This document shows positions 42,037 through 51,809 of a stretch of 64,000 nucleotides of DNA, one piece after another; the first letter of the stretch is position 1, and each line of letters opens with the position of its first letter. The stretch lies in the NCBI RefSeq assembly GCF_000970205.1, contig NZ_CP009512.1, positions 3,472,001 through 3,536,000 on the forward strand. The letters run 5' to 3'. This DNA comes from Methanosarcina mazei S-6. GTDB taxonomy: Archaea; Halobacteriota; Methanosarcinia; Methanosarcinales; Methanosarcinaceae. The position numbers were made by a program, and so were the translations under genes. The notes under the pieces were generated by a model that had not been told where the DNA came from, searched no databases, and was given only the letters and a program-made list of their open reading frames with translations.

Positions 42037-42978
42037 ATGGAAAAAGGCTGGAAACGGGCAGACCTGCATGTGCATACTACCTGTTCTTTCGACGTGCTTC
42101 CGGCAAAAGATTTGAATCCCCTGAGTCTTTACGAAAAGTCTCTTGAGATTGGGATGGATTTTGTAACATTTACAGACCATGATACTGTAGAGGCATACGA
42201 AATCCTGGGCTGGGACCGCGAAAAGCTCACTCCGGGGGCTGAGATGACCTTATATGACCCGGAATTTGCAGGGCATACTTTGCACATCAACGTTTTCGAG
42301 CTTGACAGAGAGTATTTTTCAGAACTCAGGGAAATAGCAGAAATAGAGCATGACCTCAAAAGTTTTACAGGATACCTCAAACGGCACAGGCTTCCTTTTG
42401 TTTACAACCACCCTTTCTGGTTTGAGTTCCACAGGCAACCGAACCCTTCCGCAGTGCCGAAGCTGGCAAAGCTCTTTCCTGTGCTTGAATACAATATGCA
42501 CGAGCTCAAGCAGAAAAATGAACTTACAATAGCTCTTGCAGAAAGGTTTGGCAAAAGCATTGTTGCGACAACGGATACCCATACCGGAAAAATGGGCCAG
42601 GTATATACCCTGGCAAAAGGGGATAGTTTCAGGGAATATTTCAGGAACATAGAGAAAGGGAGAAATTACATAGTTACCGGAGACCTTACAAGAGAACTGC
42701 TGATAGAAGAAATGAACACCTGGATAGACCTGATCTTTGAAAAAAGCCAGAAGAACCGGGACATAAAAAACTACCTGACAGGAATAAAGTCCCTGGATGC
42801 ACTGGTAAAAATCTCGAGGAGCACTCTTTTAAACTACTCTCCGAGGCTTAACAGGACAGCCATGAACCTTTTTTATATGATCTCAAACACAGGGCTTCCG
42901 GCTTCATTCTACATCCATTCGGAAAAAAGCTTTGCCAGAGAGATCGAAAAAGACATTGAGATCAATAACAGGAAGTAA
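42037..42978 (+). CDS. PHP-domain phosphoesterase
   Basis: 313 residues. The metal-binding motifs of the PHP family are clear: RADLHVHTTCSFD (first two His), VTFTDHDTVEAYE, the His in PFVYNHPFWFEF, and the C-terminal VATTDTHTGKMGQ. Single-domain PHP proteins hydrolyse phosphoesters such as RNA ends, pAp or histidinol phosphate; the substrate cannot be chosen here. The C-terminal ~80 residues are helical and include a mildly hydrophobic stretch. AAAGGGCAGCTGAGCTT lies before the ATG; no strong RBS is seen. Confidence 0.87.
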   Translation: MEKGWKRADLHVHTTCSFDVLPAKDLNPLSLYEKSLEIGMDFVTFTDHDTVEAYEILGWDREKLTPGAEMTLYDPEFAGHTLHINVFELDREYFSELREIAEIEHDLKSFTGYLKRHRLPFVYNHPFWFEFHRQPNPSAVPKLAKLFPVLEYNMHELKQKNELTIALAERFGKSIVATTDTHTGKMGQVYTLAKGDSFREYFRNIEKGRNYIVTGDLTRELLIEEMNTWIDLIFEKSQKNRDIKNYLTGIKSLDALVKISRSTLLNYSPRLNRTAMNLFYMISNTGLPASFYIHSEKSFAREIEKDIEINNRK

Positions 42979-43636
42979 AGTTACATGTCTTATTTTCCGT
43001 TTTTCTTATCCCAGCGATTTTAACCAGTATTTTTAATAATTCAGCATCACTTTCCCAATTAGTTGTAATTTTGCCGTGATACAATCCAGAAGTTACATAT
43101 TTAAATTTATTTAATCAGTCCCCTCAAAATCCAGTTACCATATATTCAGATTTCTCTGTCCACGTTTCTATAATCCAGCTGTCACATATTCACATTTCTT
43201 TATCCAGTTTCTCTAGAATCCAGTTTCTCTAGAATCCAGTTTCTTGAATCTATTTTTCTATTTTGATTTATTCTGCTTTGATAAAAGTCCTGAGATTAAA
43301 AACCTGTTCAAGGGACTGCTTTACAAAAAGATGGAAAAAATGAAAAGGTTTATATTGCGAAATCATTAGATTTTATAGCATAAAAATTTAATTTTTAGTA
43401 ATATTTTTAATTATCCAAATATTAGATATTAACAATTGATGCGAATAAGTTCGAAAAAAGAGCGTAGAGGTAACCATTAATATTCTGCTCAAATTTCACC
43501 CATCATATTTTCAATGTCCTGTTAATCAGCAGAAAAACCGGGAAAAAATAAGTGGAGTAGAAATCTTTTCAAAGTAACCGAACCTCTGGCGCCATCTGTG
43601 AAATCAAGGAGAAAAGTCGAAACAGGAAGAGGCAGC
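42979..43636. other. Intergenic, 658 bp, upstream of ABC importer
   Basis: No gene. It contains a 16-bp tandem repeat at 43204-43250 (CCAGTTTCTCTAGAAT) and should carry the promoter and any metal-responsive site of the importer operon. I see no clear operator palindrome. Confidence 0.5.
43204..43250. repeat. 16-bp tandem repeat
   Basis: Two perfect units of CCAGTTTCTCTAGAAT (43204, 43220) and a partial third (43236), with degenerate relatives (ATCCAG) upstream from 43130. Confidence 0.8.
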
Positions 43637-45421
43637 ATGATGAAAAAGAGTAAAGGTTTCAGAGGATTGCAATTAAAGAGAGGGTTAAAAAGCTGGTTGA
43701 TATTTACCGCACTCATGCTTGTTTTTTGTTCGGTCATACACCTGGCAGGAGCAGCAGAGCCTGAAAATTCAGGAGAAAGCATTACTCCCTCAAACGACGG
43801 AATTATGGACAGAATTATGACATATATAAAAGGGCTGCTGGGAGAAGAAAATATTCAGGGCTCCGGAGCAGTTTCCGAAGCAGCAATCTCAGATATTCAG
43901 CAGTCGGCAGATTCCGAAAAAGCAGTCCTGAAAATTGCAACTCCGGGAATGGTAAAATCCACGTCCTTTATAGGGGACTCAAATCTCGGAGTTTTTGCCC
44001 ATCTCTCAAACCCTCCTCTCATGAAAATGGACTCAGGTGGGAAACTTACAGGCCAGCTTGTCGAAAATTATGAAGTCTCGGAAAATAACACCTGCTGGAC
44101 ATTTTACCTTAAAAATAACCTCTACTGGAGCGACGGAGAACCTGTGACTCCGGAAGACGTTGACTTTTCAATCAGGTACTACGGAAAAAAGACTCCCTGG
44201 GCAAGCTGGATAAACGATACTCTTGAAAGCTCGGCTGTTTCGGACGCAAACAACTCAGTAACCTTCAAATTTAACAAGCCTTACACCCGCATCGACCTGG
44301 AATTTGCCACCTACAATATTCTCCCTGCCCATGTCTGGGAAACAATTGAAAACCCGATGGAATACACGAATAACGGCCCTTACACAGGCTGCGGGCCTTA
44401 TTACCTCAAACAGATAGACCTCAATGCCGGGAAGCTTGTTTTTGAGAAAAACCCTTACTGGAAAGGAAAAGCTCCGGAATTCGAAACTGTGGAGGTCCAT
44501 TTTTACTCAAGCGCTGACGTTGCTACCCTTTCCCTTAAAAACGGCGAGGTTGACACCTATTACAAATATGCAGGTTCATACCCCTATTCCGGAATCGAGC
44601 AGCTTGAAGGAACTGGAAATTTCGACTTTATCGAAAAGACGGATATAGGCCTTGTTTTCCTTGCATTCAATCTGGAAAAAGCACCTTTTTCGGACCCGGA
44701 ATTCAGAGAAGCTCTGGCTTATGCAATAAATTATGAAGAGATCGTAAACCTTGAGATTCTGGGTCACGGGGAAGTACCTAACCGCGGTTTTGTGCCACCT
44801 GCCATGGAAAACTTCAAGGAAACCGAAAAACTTGAGTACAGCCCTGAAAAAGCCAGAAAAACTCTGGAAAAAGCAGGATATAAGGATAGTAATGGAAACG
44901 GGATACTTGAAGGAAAAGACGGGAAAGACATCAAGCTTGAAATCCTTATCCGGCCGGAGTATGCCCGTACAGGCGAACTTCTTGAAGAATACTTCGAACA
45001 TGTGGGCCTTGCTTCAGACCTGAGGACTGCGGATTCCGATACCTGGATGACACTCAAGGATAATTACGAGTATGACATGACAGTAACCCGCTCCACCCCC
45101 TGGGGCATGTTAATGCACGCGAGCTGGGGAAGCGGCTACTTTGATTCCAGAAGGACAGGGCAGGGAGTTATGCATAACCTGGATGACACCGAATTCCTGA
45201 AGCTCTGCGATGATGTCCTCGCAATCACGGATCCCGAAGAGCTTCAGGCCTATGCATATGAAATTCAGGACTACTATGCAGAAAACCTGCCGGCAGTTCC
45301 TCTCTACTGGAACAGTGTTGTTACCCCGTATAACAGGCACATTGAGGGCTGGTATACCGATCCCCTTTACGGCATTTATAACCTTGATAACTTTGTAAAT
45401 GTGACAAAAATAGATGCATAA
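43637..45421 (+). CDS. ABC importer substrate-binding protein (SBP family 5, Dpp/Opp/Nik type)
   Basis: 594 residues from ATG 43637, which follows GGAAGAGG; a longer frame begins at 43598. A signal peptide or anchor (SWLIFTALMLVFCSVIHLAGAA) is followed by a ~110-residue low-complexity region, then the family-5 fold: WTFYLKNNLYWSDGEPVTPEDVDFSIRYY, NGPYTGCGPYYL, LAFNLEKAPFSDPEFREALAYAI. The protein binds peptides, nickel chelates or similar solutes outside the membrane and hands them to the permeases encoded next. Ligand specificity is unknown. Methanogens need nickel for F430, hydrogenase and CODH, so Ni is a fair guess. Confidence 0.9.
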   Translation: MMKKSKGFRGLQLKRGLKSWLIFTALMLVFCSVIHLAGAAEPENSGESITPSNDGIMDRIMTYIKGLLGEENIQGSGAVSEAAISDIQQSADSEKAVLKIATPGMVKSTSFIGDSNLGVFAHLSNPPLMKMDSGGKLTGQLVENYEVSENNTCWTFYLKNNLYWSDGEPVTPEDVDFSIRYYGKKTPWASWINDTLESSAVSDANNSVTFKFNKPYTRIDLEFATYNILPAHVWETIENPMEYTNNGPYTGCGPYYLKQIDLNAGKLVFEKNPYWKGKAPEFETVEVHFYSSADVATLSLKNGEVDTYYKYAGSYPYSGIEQLEGTGNFDFIEKTDIGLVFLAFNLEKAPFSDPEFREALAYAINYEEIVNLEILGHGEVPNRGFVPPAMENFKETEKLEYSPEKARKTLEKAGYKDSNGNGILEGKDGKDIKLEILIRPEYARTGELLEEYFEHVGLASDLRTADSDTWMTLKDNYEYDMTVTRSTPWGMLMHASWGSGYFDSRRTGQGVMHNLDDTEFLKLCDDVLAITDPEELQAYAYEIQDYYAENLPAVPLYWNSVVTPYNRHIEGWYTDPLYGIYNLDNFVNVTKIDA

Positions 45422-45539
45422 AACATAACTGGAGGTATCAAAAAAATTCTGAAAAAGAAATCCTGGAAGTTAAAAAGGTAGAAAAAGAAGTAGAAAGTAC
45501 GGCAAAATAGTGCAGGAAATAAAATAAGAAATAAGACCA

Positions 45540-46487
45540 ATGTCAGGGATAACAGGAAAAGGGACCCGGTATCTTGCTTCACTCGCGCTCATAATCATCA
45601 TCAACTTTACCCTTCCCAGGCTCATGCCCGGGGATCCGGTGAAAAACCTCATAGGAGAAGATGTATATGTGTCCGAACAGGTGATGGAAGAGCTGAGGGC
45701 AGAACTCGGGCTTGACAGGCCTCTTTACGAGCAGTTTGCATCCTTCGTTTCAGACATCCTGCACCTTGACCTGGGGTATTCTTACCACCTCCATGCTCCT
45801 GTTGCAGAGATCCTCCTTGACAGGATTGGATGGACCCTGCTGTTTGTAGGGTCGTCTGTAATTATCGGAGCCTTTGCAGGAAGCCTGCTCGGAGCTCTTG
45901 CAGGGTGGAAGCCGGAAAAGAGAACAAGCCGTGTTACAGGTCTTGCATTTATTGTTTTTTCCTGCACCCCTCCGTATTTTCTTGCCCTTCTTTCCCTCTA
46001 TATTTTTTCTTTCAGGCTGGGACTTTTTCCTTCAAAAGGGTTTTATGACGCCCCGGAAATAGGGAGCATACTTCATCACCTTTTCCTGCCAATCTGTGTG
46101 ATGTCTGTTTTTTCGGCATCCAGAAATTTTCTGGTCATGCGCGGAAGTGTGATCCAGGAAAAGAAAGAGCTTTACGCTCTCTATGCCAGGGCAAAAGGCC
46201 TGAATGATACCGGCGTACTCTTCAGGCACGTATTGAAAAATTCCTCACTCCCTATCATTACCCTTCTCGCGCTCGACTTTGGGTTTCTATTCAGCGGAGC
46301 GCTGTTTATAGAAATAATTTTTTCGTTAAACGGCATGGGAACCCTTATTTACGGCGCAATAATGGGAAAAGATTATCCCCTTCTCCAGGGGGCTTTTCTG
46401 GTAATCTCCCTCACAGCCCTGCTTGCAAACATGCTTGCTGACCTGCTCTATGCTTTAATCGACCCCAGAGTCAGGAGACCTGCATGA
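45540..46487 (+). CDS. ABC importer permease 1 (DppB/NikB-like)
   Basis: 315 residues with six predicted membrane helices. The opening SLALIIIINFTLPRLMPGDPVKNL is the classical N terminus of DppB-type permeases. The coupling EAA motif is YALYARAKGLNDTGVLFRHV, and FSLNGMGTLIYGAIMGKDYPLLQG is the conserved C-terminal block. Its stop overlaps the next permease start by four bases. It forms the channel with the second permease. Confidence 0.93.
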   Translation: MSGITGKGTRYLASLALIIIINFTLPRLMPGDPVKNLIGEDVYVSEQVMEELRAELGLDRPLYEQFASFVSDILHLDLGYSYHLHAPVAEILLDRIGWTLLFVGSSVIIGAFAGSLLGALAGWKPEKRTSRVTGLAFIVFSCTPPYFLALLSLYIFSFRLGLFPSKGFYDAPEIGSILHHLFLPICVMSVFSASRNFLVMRGSVIQEKKELYALYARAKGLNDTGVLFRHVLKNSSLPIITLLALDFGFLFSGALFIEIIFSLNGMGTLIYGAIMGKDYPLLQGAFLVISLTALLANMLADLLYALIDPRVRRPA

Positions 46488-47452
46488 GCCTGGAAGCTGC
46501 CCATAGCGAAAGCTCCTGTATAACAGAAGCCTGTACTGAAGAGCATCCTGAAAAACAGCTTGAAAATTCGGATTTTATTTTAAAACTCCCTTTAAAACCC
46601 CCATTTAATTATTACAGAAAGCAGGGAAGTTTTTTGGGACAACTGAATTATGGAGGAATTTTTCTCTTTGCCTTATTCCTGTTTATGGCATTGTTTCCTT
46701 CCCTGCTTGCCCCTTACGCCCCTTATGACCGCTTCACGCCTTACGAAGAACCTTCAGGACAGCACCTTCTCGGGACGAACGACATAGGAAACGATATCCT
46801 CTCAGAACTTGTGTACGGGGCAAAGGTCTCACTGACAGTGGGATTTGCAGCCGCCCTTGTCTCAACCCTGATAGGGACCATCCTCGGGCTCTGTTCAGGC
46901 TATTTCAGGGGGGCTGTTGATGAGCTGCTAATGGGTTTTACAGATATTGTCCTTATTATCCCGAAAATTCCCCTTATCATAGTCCTGGGAGCGTACCTGC
47001 AGCCCAGCATCTGGATCCTTGTCCCCGTGCTCGGCCTCCTATCCTGGGAATCCACTGCCAGAGTTACCAGATCAAAAACCCTCCAGTTAAGGGAAACAGG
47101 CTATGTTAAAAGTGCCAGATGCATGGGTTTTTCTTCACAGCACATTATGTTCTCGGATATTTTGCCCAACCTCTACCATGTCCTGCTGCCCAAATTCATG
47201 CTGGCAACAGCCTCGGCAATGATTTCGGAAGCCTCTCTTTCTTTTCTCGGGCTCAGCGATGTAAGCATGAAAAGCTGGGGGACAATGCTTTCTTTTGCTT
47301 TTTCCAGAGGAGGTTTTATCAGGGACATGTGGTGGTGGTATTTGCCTCCGGGAATCTGCATAACCCTCTGCGTAATATCTATTGCACTCATAGGGTTCGG
47401 GATCGAAACTAAAAAAGAGGAATATGCAGCAGGCGGAGAGGATGCTGTATGA
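46484..47452 (+). CDS. ABC importer permease 2 (DppC/NikC-like)
   Basis: 322 residues with six membrane helices. Key segments are HLLGTNDIGNDILSELVYGAKVSL, the DppC-type periplasmic motif, and the EAA-like TGYVKSARCMGFSSQHIMFSDIL, then ISEASLSFLGLSDVSMKSWG. A ~50-residue charged N-terminal extension precedes the first helix. Start and stop each overlap the neighbouring genes by four bases (ATGA), so the operon is tightly coupled. Confidence 0.93.
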   Translation: MSLEAAHSESSCITEACTEEHPEKQLENSDFILKLPLKPPFNYYRKQGSFLGQLNYGGIFLFALFLFMALFPSLLAPYAPYDRFTPYEEPSGQHLLGTNDIGNDILSELVYGAKVSLTVGFAAALVSTLIGTILGLCSGYFRGAVDELLMGFTDIVLIIPKIPLIIVLGAYLQPSIWILVPVLGLLSWESTARVTRSKTLQLRETGYVKSARCMGFSSQHIMFSDILPNLYHVLLPKFMLATASAMISEASLSFLGLSDVSMKSWGTMLSFAFSRGGFIRDMWWWYLPPGICITLCVISIALIGFGIETKKEEYAAGGEDAV

Positions 47453-48402
47453 AGTCTCCCACCAGAGATAAGCTGCTTGAAGTAAAGAACCTCCAGGTCT
47501 CATTTTTGGGGATAAAAACCGTAACTGCCCTTTCAGGGATCTCTTTTTCGATTGGGGAAAGAGAAACACTGGCTCTGGTTGGAGAAACCGGGTGCGGTAA
47601 ATCCGTAGCTGCACATGCAATTATGCGCCTTTTGCCCCCCGAGTCCGGAGTGAAAGGGACTGTGGAATTAAGGGGAAGAAACCTGCTCGGGTTGAGTGAA
47701 AAAGAGATGACAGAGATAAGGGGAAAAGAAATCGGGATAATTTTCCAGAACCCCTCCCTTGCCCTCAATCCCGTGTATTCCATAGGGCATCAGCTTGCAG
47801 AACCCCTGCGCCTGCACAGGAAGGAAAAGAAAAAGAAAGCCCTCTCCAGGGCAGCAGAAGCCCTTAAAAATATGGGTTTTGCAAATACCGGCGAGATAAT
47901 CAATTATTACCCTTCATGGTGCTCAGGGGGAATGAACCAGCGATTTTTGATTGCAGCTTCAACTATCCTTGACCCTGCGCTCCTTATAGCAGATGAGCCT
48001 GGAAAAGGGCTTGACAGAAGTTGCTTATCCGAACTTGAAGCCGGGCTTAAGAGATTGAAAGAAGAAAAGAAAACTGCCCTGCTCCTTATAAGCCATGACC
48101 TTGGTTTCGTGCGAAACCTTGCAGACAGGGTTGCAGTGATGTATGCAGGAGAGATTGTTGAAATTGCAGACTCTTCAGGGATTTTCGAAGAACCTCTGCA
48201 CCCCTACACAAAAGGTCTCCTGAATAGCCTGCCAGAGAAGGGCTTTATCCCCATACCCGGATTTTCCCCTCCCCTCAGCAGGCTCCCTTCAGGCTGCAGG
48301 TTCCACCCGCGCTGTCCTCTGAGGAAAAGATGCTGTATTGAAAACCAACCGGAGATTATAGAAACAAACGGAAGAGCTGTGAGGTGTTTCCTATACCCCT
48401 GA
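47449..48402 (+). CDS. ABC importer ATPase 1 (DppD/NikD-like)
   Basis: 317 residues. Walker A is VGETGCGKSVAAH, the Q-loop is IIFQNPSLALNP, the signature reads WCSGGMNQRFL (family usually LSGGMRQR; the initial Ser-Gly-Gly is kept), Walker B is LLIADEPGKGLD with Gly-Lys where most members have Thr-Thr, and the switch His is in LLISHDLGFV. The C-terminal oligopeptide-transporter domain with CRFHPRCPLRKRCC (cysteine cluster of Dpp/Opp ATPases) is present. It powers import together with the second ATPase. Confidence 0.93.
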   Translation: MKSPTRDKLLEVKNLQVSFLGIKTVTALSGISFSIGERETLALVGETGCGKSVAAHAIMRLLPPESGVKGTVELRGRNLLGLSEKEMTEIRGKEIGIIFQNPSLALNPVYSIGHQLAEPLRLHRKEKKKKALSRAAEALKNMGFANTGEIINYYPSWCSGGMNQRFLIAASTILDPALLIADEPGKGLDRSCLSELEAGLKRLKEEKKTALLLISHDLGFVRNLADRVAVMYAGEIVEIADSSGIFEEPLHPYTKGLLNSLPEKGFIPIPGFSPPLSRLPSGCRFHPRCPLRKRCCIENQPEIIETNGRAVRCFLYP

Positions 48403-49082
48403 GAGCGGACCGGCTTTCAAAAACATACGGAGCCAGCTTTCTGAGCACGGGAAAATGTATTTTCCATGAGATCTCGCTTGAAATAAGGCAGGGTGAAACT
48501 TTCGGGCTTATGGGAGCGTCCGGAGAAGGAAAAAGCACTCTGGGACGGGTCATTGCCGGCATTGAGAGACCCACATCAGGCTCCGTATATTATAATGGCT
48601 ACGGGCTTACCGAAATGAAAAAAATCGAAAATGCAGCCTTCCGCCGTAAAGTCCAGATAATGTTTCAGGACCCTGCAGATGCTTTCAACCCGAGGAAAAA
48701 GATAGAGCAGGCAATTTCTGAAGTGCTTAAACTCCTCAGAGTCCCAGAAGCCGGATATGCCTCAAAGATAGAAGAGATGCTTGTAACCACAGGTCTCCCT
48801 GATGAAGTGCTTTCCCGTTACCCCATCCAGCTTTCGGGTGGACAGCTCCAGCGCCTTGCCCTGGGCAGGATTCTTCTTCTCAACCCGGAATATATCATCC
48901 TTGACGAACCTACTTCTGCCCTTGATGTCTCGGTGCAGGCACAGATCCTCCATATGCTTAAAAGGGTTCAGGCTGAAAGAAACACAGGCTATCTCCTGAT
49001 TTCCCATGATGAGGCAGTTATCCGCTTTATGTCTGACAGCTATGGAGTGCTTGAAAATGGGCAGCTGAAAATAATCGAATAA
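48384..49082 (+). CDS. ABC importer ATPase 2 (DppF/NikE-like)
   Basis: 232 residues from a GTG at 48384, overlapping the previous gene by 19 bases. Walker A GASGEGKSTLGR, Q-loop IMFQDPADAFNPR, signature QLSGGQLQRLAL, Walker B YIILDEPTSALD and switch LLISHDEAV are all standard. It lacks the long C-terminal cysteine domain seen in ATPase 1, so it is nearer the shorter NikE-like type. It ends the five-gene importer operon. Confidence 0.92.
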   Translation: MFPIPLRADRLSKTYGASFLSTGKCIFHEISLEIRQGETFGLMGASGEGKSTLGRVIAGIERPTSGSVYYNGYGLTEMKKIENAAFRRKVQIMFQDPADAFNPRKKIEQAISEVLKLLRVPEAGYASKIEEMLVTTGLPDEVLSRYPIQLSGGQLQRLALGRILLLNPEYIILDEPTSALDVSVQAQILHMLKRVQAERNTGYLLISHDEAVIRFMSDSYGVLENGQLKIIE

Positions 49083-49328
49083 AATAATCGAATAATAGAT
49101 TTTAATCGAATAAATAATCGATAAATGATCAATAGATAACCGATAAAGAATAGCTAAATAGATTTCATGACCCTGCATAAGTTCAGGTAAATTCTGACCG
49201 TGCAACTAATTCATTATCCTGAACCATTCTTGGACGCTTGATGCAGAAAAATAATATTTCCAGAAAGGAAAAAGGGAAAAGGGGAAAAAGGGAAAAAAAG
49301 GAGAAAAAAGTAAGCCAAAATTCCGGAT

Positions 49329-50048
49329 TTAAAAAAGCTCCAGAATGGCTTCGGGACTTTCAAGTACGGTGATCCCCTGCAGGCTTTTTACAATCTCAAC
49401 ATTTCGCATGTCCACGTCCCTGACAAGGACTTCAACAGGTCCACCTTTTATAGCATTATAGGGGCAGAGTTCTTTGCAGATCCCGCAGCCTTTGCATTTA
49501 AGCAGGTCTATCTGGTCCGTGACGCCGTTTTTCTCGCTGATTGCTTCATGTGGGCAGTTTTCCCGAGGGGGGCATGTTTCGCAGTGTTTGCACTGCTTTC
49601 TGTCAATGTTGTAAGGCATTTCGGATATAATCGAGCCTTCGATGTCCACAGGTACGACAAATACCGGGACTCTCCCTTTGACAGCCTGGGAGACAGCATT
49701 GGTTACAAGGGAATCGGCAATCCCATAAGCGATTTTCGAGACTGTGTTTGAAGTTGCAGGCGTAACGAAAAGGGCGTCATACCTGTCAAGAGCAAAACGC
49801 CCTACTTTGGGGGAACTTGAACCCTGCTCGCTTTCCCGGAAAATCTCTTCAAGGTAGTCTCCTCCCGAGATTTTTACAAGCTTTTGCTCAAGCCCGTACA
49901 TCCTGAGCACTTCTTCGGCTGCCCTGGAAACGTATGTGTTTACGGAAAGTTCGGGGTTCCTGAGTTTAAGTTCTTTAAAAACCTGATAACTGCGGTCAAG
50001 GAAATGACCTGCACCTGTGATACCCCATGCAATTCTCTGAAAGCTCAT
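49329..50048 (-). CDS. dmrX: Dihydromethanopterin reductase, flavin/Fe-S type (DmrX)
   Basis: 239 residues. The first ~170 residues form a flavoprotein (UbiX-like) domain: RIAWGITGAGHFLDRSYQVF and FVTPATSNTVSKIAYGIADSL. Two ferredoxin 4Fe-4S motifs follow: CKHCETCPPRENCP and CKGCGICKELCP. This layout is that of the archaeal dihydromethanopterin reductase characterised in Methanosarcina mazei, which reduces dihydromethanopterin to tetrahydromethanopterin with a low-potential donor, the last step of C1-carrier synthesis. It is the last gene of a four-gene minus-strand operon. Confidence 0.85.
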   Translation of the reverse strand: MSFQRIAWGITGAGHFLDRSYQVFKELKLRNPELSVNTYVSRAAEEVLRMYGLEQKLVKISGGDYLEEIFRESEQGSSSPKVGRFALDRYDALFVTPATSNTVSKIAYGIADSLVTNAVSQAVKGRVPVFVVPVDIEGSIISEMPYNIDRKQCKHCETCPPRENCPHEAISEKNGVTDQIDLLKCKGCGICKELCPYNAIKGGPVEVLVRDVDMRNVEIVKSLQGITVLESPEAILELF

Positions 50049-50118
50049 GAAAATGAATCATGCCTGAGGGAGATGATATAATTTTCTAAAAGAAGACATC
50101 CTGAAAGTAAAAGAAAAA

Positions 50119-50757
50119 TTAAAGTCCGAGAGCTTCATAAATCAGTTTCATAGCTTTTTTTTCAGCATCTCCTCCACATTTGGAAGCCAGGGACTCATAG
50201 TGCCGGATCAATTCAAGATATTTTTCTTCACCGGTCAACTGGTAACGGGTTGCATGGACTGTAGCCTCAAGCACGGCATTGAACCCCCTGTTGGGTACCG
50301 GGAGCTCCTTTATGTTGCGCTCATTAAAGCCAGCGTTAAGGGGAACAAGATCAGCAACAAGGGACTGGTCAGTGTTTCTAAGATTAATGCACTCAAAAAC
50401 GACCCAGGCAATGGCTTCTTTGAGGACAGGAAATTTAAACTCGCCTGCATCAACATATTCAAATTCGGAAGGCACAAGGTCGGAGAAGGTCGAGCGTACA
50501 AAGAGAATGGGGTCGTAGACAACGTTTGATGCGAGGCACTTCTCTTTAAGGACGTTTTCCCAGGTGTGGCTGCCTTTGAAAAGGCGTACAAAAGGTCTTT
50601 CGCCCTTCATAACTATGCCTATGGGAGCAGCATTGGGGTGCTCAAATCCGGTGCTTGCGATGATCTCGGAAATTCCCTCCCTGATCCCGAAAGACGAGAG
50701 GTCAATATCATGATACTGTTTTTCAAACCCCTGGCGATCAGACAGGAACCCGATCAA
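50119..50757 (-). CDS. DUF447 family protein (FMN-binding split-barrel like)
   Basis: 212 residues. IREGISEIIASTGFEHPNAAPIGIVMKGERPFVRLFKGSHTW is the DUF447 opening, in which a split-barrel flavin-binding fold has been seen in family structures; the C-terminal half is helical (NRGFNAVLEATVHATRYQLTG). The start overlaps the CitG-like gene by four bases. The cofactor-synthesis operon suggests a role in tetrahydromethanopterin or related pathways. The reaction is not known. Confidence 0.82.
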   Translation of the reverse strand: MIGFLSDRQGFEKQYHDIDLSSFGIREGISEIIASTGFEHPNAAPIGIVMKGERPFVRLFKGSHTWENVLKEKCLASNVVYDPILFVRSTFSDLVPSEFEYVDAGEFKFPVLKEAIAWVVFECINLRNTDQSLVADLVPLNAGFNERNIKELPVPNRGFNAVLEATVHATRYQLTGEEKYLELIRHYESLASKCGGDAEKKAMKLIYEALGL

Positions 50758-51809
50758 AATCTCAGGCCTCCAAGAAGGGCAATAAAAAGTGCTGCAATAA
50801 TGATATCTGCCGTAGAACCCGGGTTGATCCTTTTATCCAGAAGCTCGGAATCAAATTCCTGTATTCTGGGAAGAATAGAAGCAAAATCTCCTGCTTTTTT
50901 CCCTGAAATTTCCCAGCCTGAAAGAACCTCACCTGCTCTGGAAGAAACGTAATCTGCAGTTTCGGCGTCAAATTTGGTCTGGATAAAGGTGTCCCTGTGT
51001 TTTGAAAGCAGTTTAAGGAAAGTGTATACCACAGCCTCATTGATCCCTGTGCCCGAACATATGGAAACCGAGCCTCCTGCCAGAGCTTCTTCCCGGCAGT
51101 TCCGTGCATCCATGAAATCAAGAATGATTTTTGCTCCTTCAAGGCAGCGCCCGAAACCTGATGTCCATTCATTTGCGATCAGGTCATAGCCCTTTGCAAT
51201 TTCCATAAGGGAGTAAAGGGTAATATTCTGATTCCTGAGGTCGGAAGTTGCTTCAGGGTCTTCAAGGTCAAATTCTTCAACGCTGTTTACCCTTACCCCT
51301 GCATGCCCGAAAGCCCTGTAGAACTCAACAGCATCTTCACAGTCCGTTTCCCGGACAAAAGCATGGGCATGGGAAGCAAGGTTCTCAAATTCCTCTGCCT
51401 CGATCCGGAAAAATGTTTTTCCACAACCGGGTTGCTCTCCCTGTTCTCTAGAAATTTCACCTGCAGCCATTGCCAGGGGGATCAGGAGTAAAAAAGCCCC
51501 GAAATGAGTGTTTCCTCCCTGCTGCCAGGCAGAACTTTCATAAACTGCACTTCTGAGAAGCTGTCCTATCCGTCCCGTGCTTTTTGCGGCAAGCTCAAAG
51601 ACAGGATATACGGCAACTGAAGAGGCAACAAAATGTTCAAAACAGGTGTCTGGATAATTATGTTCCCTGTCAACGTTTCCCGGTTTAGGGGAAGCTGATA
51701 CCTCAAGCAGCATGGCAAGCTGTGCACAGCGTGCGATCAGGCTTGGGGCAGGGCGTTCTCCCCTCCATTCAGGGTTATGGCAGGATAAAACAGTTTTATC
51801 TGGATTCAT
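50754..51809 (-). CDS. CitG/MdcB-like triphosphoribosyl-dephospho-CoA synthase family protein
   Basis: 351 residues. The family opening LEVSASPKPGNVDREHNYPDTCFEHFVASS (SPKPGNVdR) and QGGNTHFGAFLLLIPLAMAAG are hallmarks of CitG-like proteins, which in citrate lyase bacteria make the triphosphoribosyl-dephospho-CoA precursor. Methanogens lack citrate lyase, so the archaeal group must do another ribosyl-transfer-like step, perhaps in methanopterin synthesis (inference from operon). It overlaps both neighbours (14 bp with the marker-9 gene, 4 bp with DUF447). Confidence 0.85.
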   Translation of the reverse strand: MNPDKTVLSCHNPEWRGERPAPSLIARCAQLAMLLEVSASPKPGNVDREHNYPDTCFEHFVASSVAVYPVFELAAKSTGRIGQLLRSAVYESSAWQQGGNTHFGAFLLLIPLAMAAGEISREQGEQPGCGKTFFRIEAEEFENLASHAHAFVRETDCEDAVEFYRAFGHAGVRVNSVEEFDLEDPEATSDLRNQNITLYSLMEIAKGYDLIANEWTSGFGRCLEGAKIILDFMDARNCREEALAGGSVSICSGTGINEAVVYTFLKLLSKHRDTFIQTKFDAETADYVSSRAGEVLSGWEISGKKAGDFASILPRIQEFDSELLDKRINPGSTADIIIAALFIALLGGLRF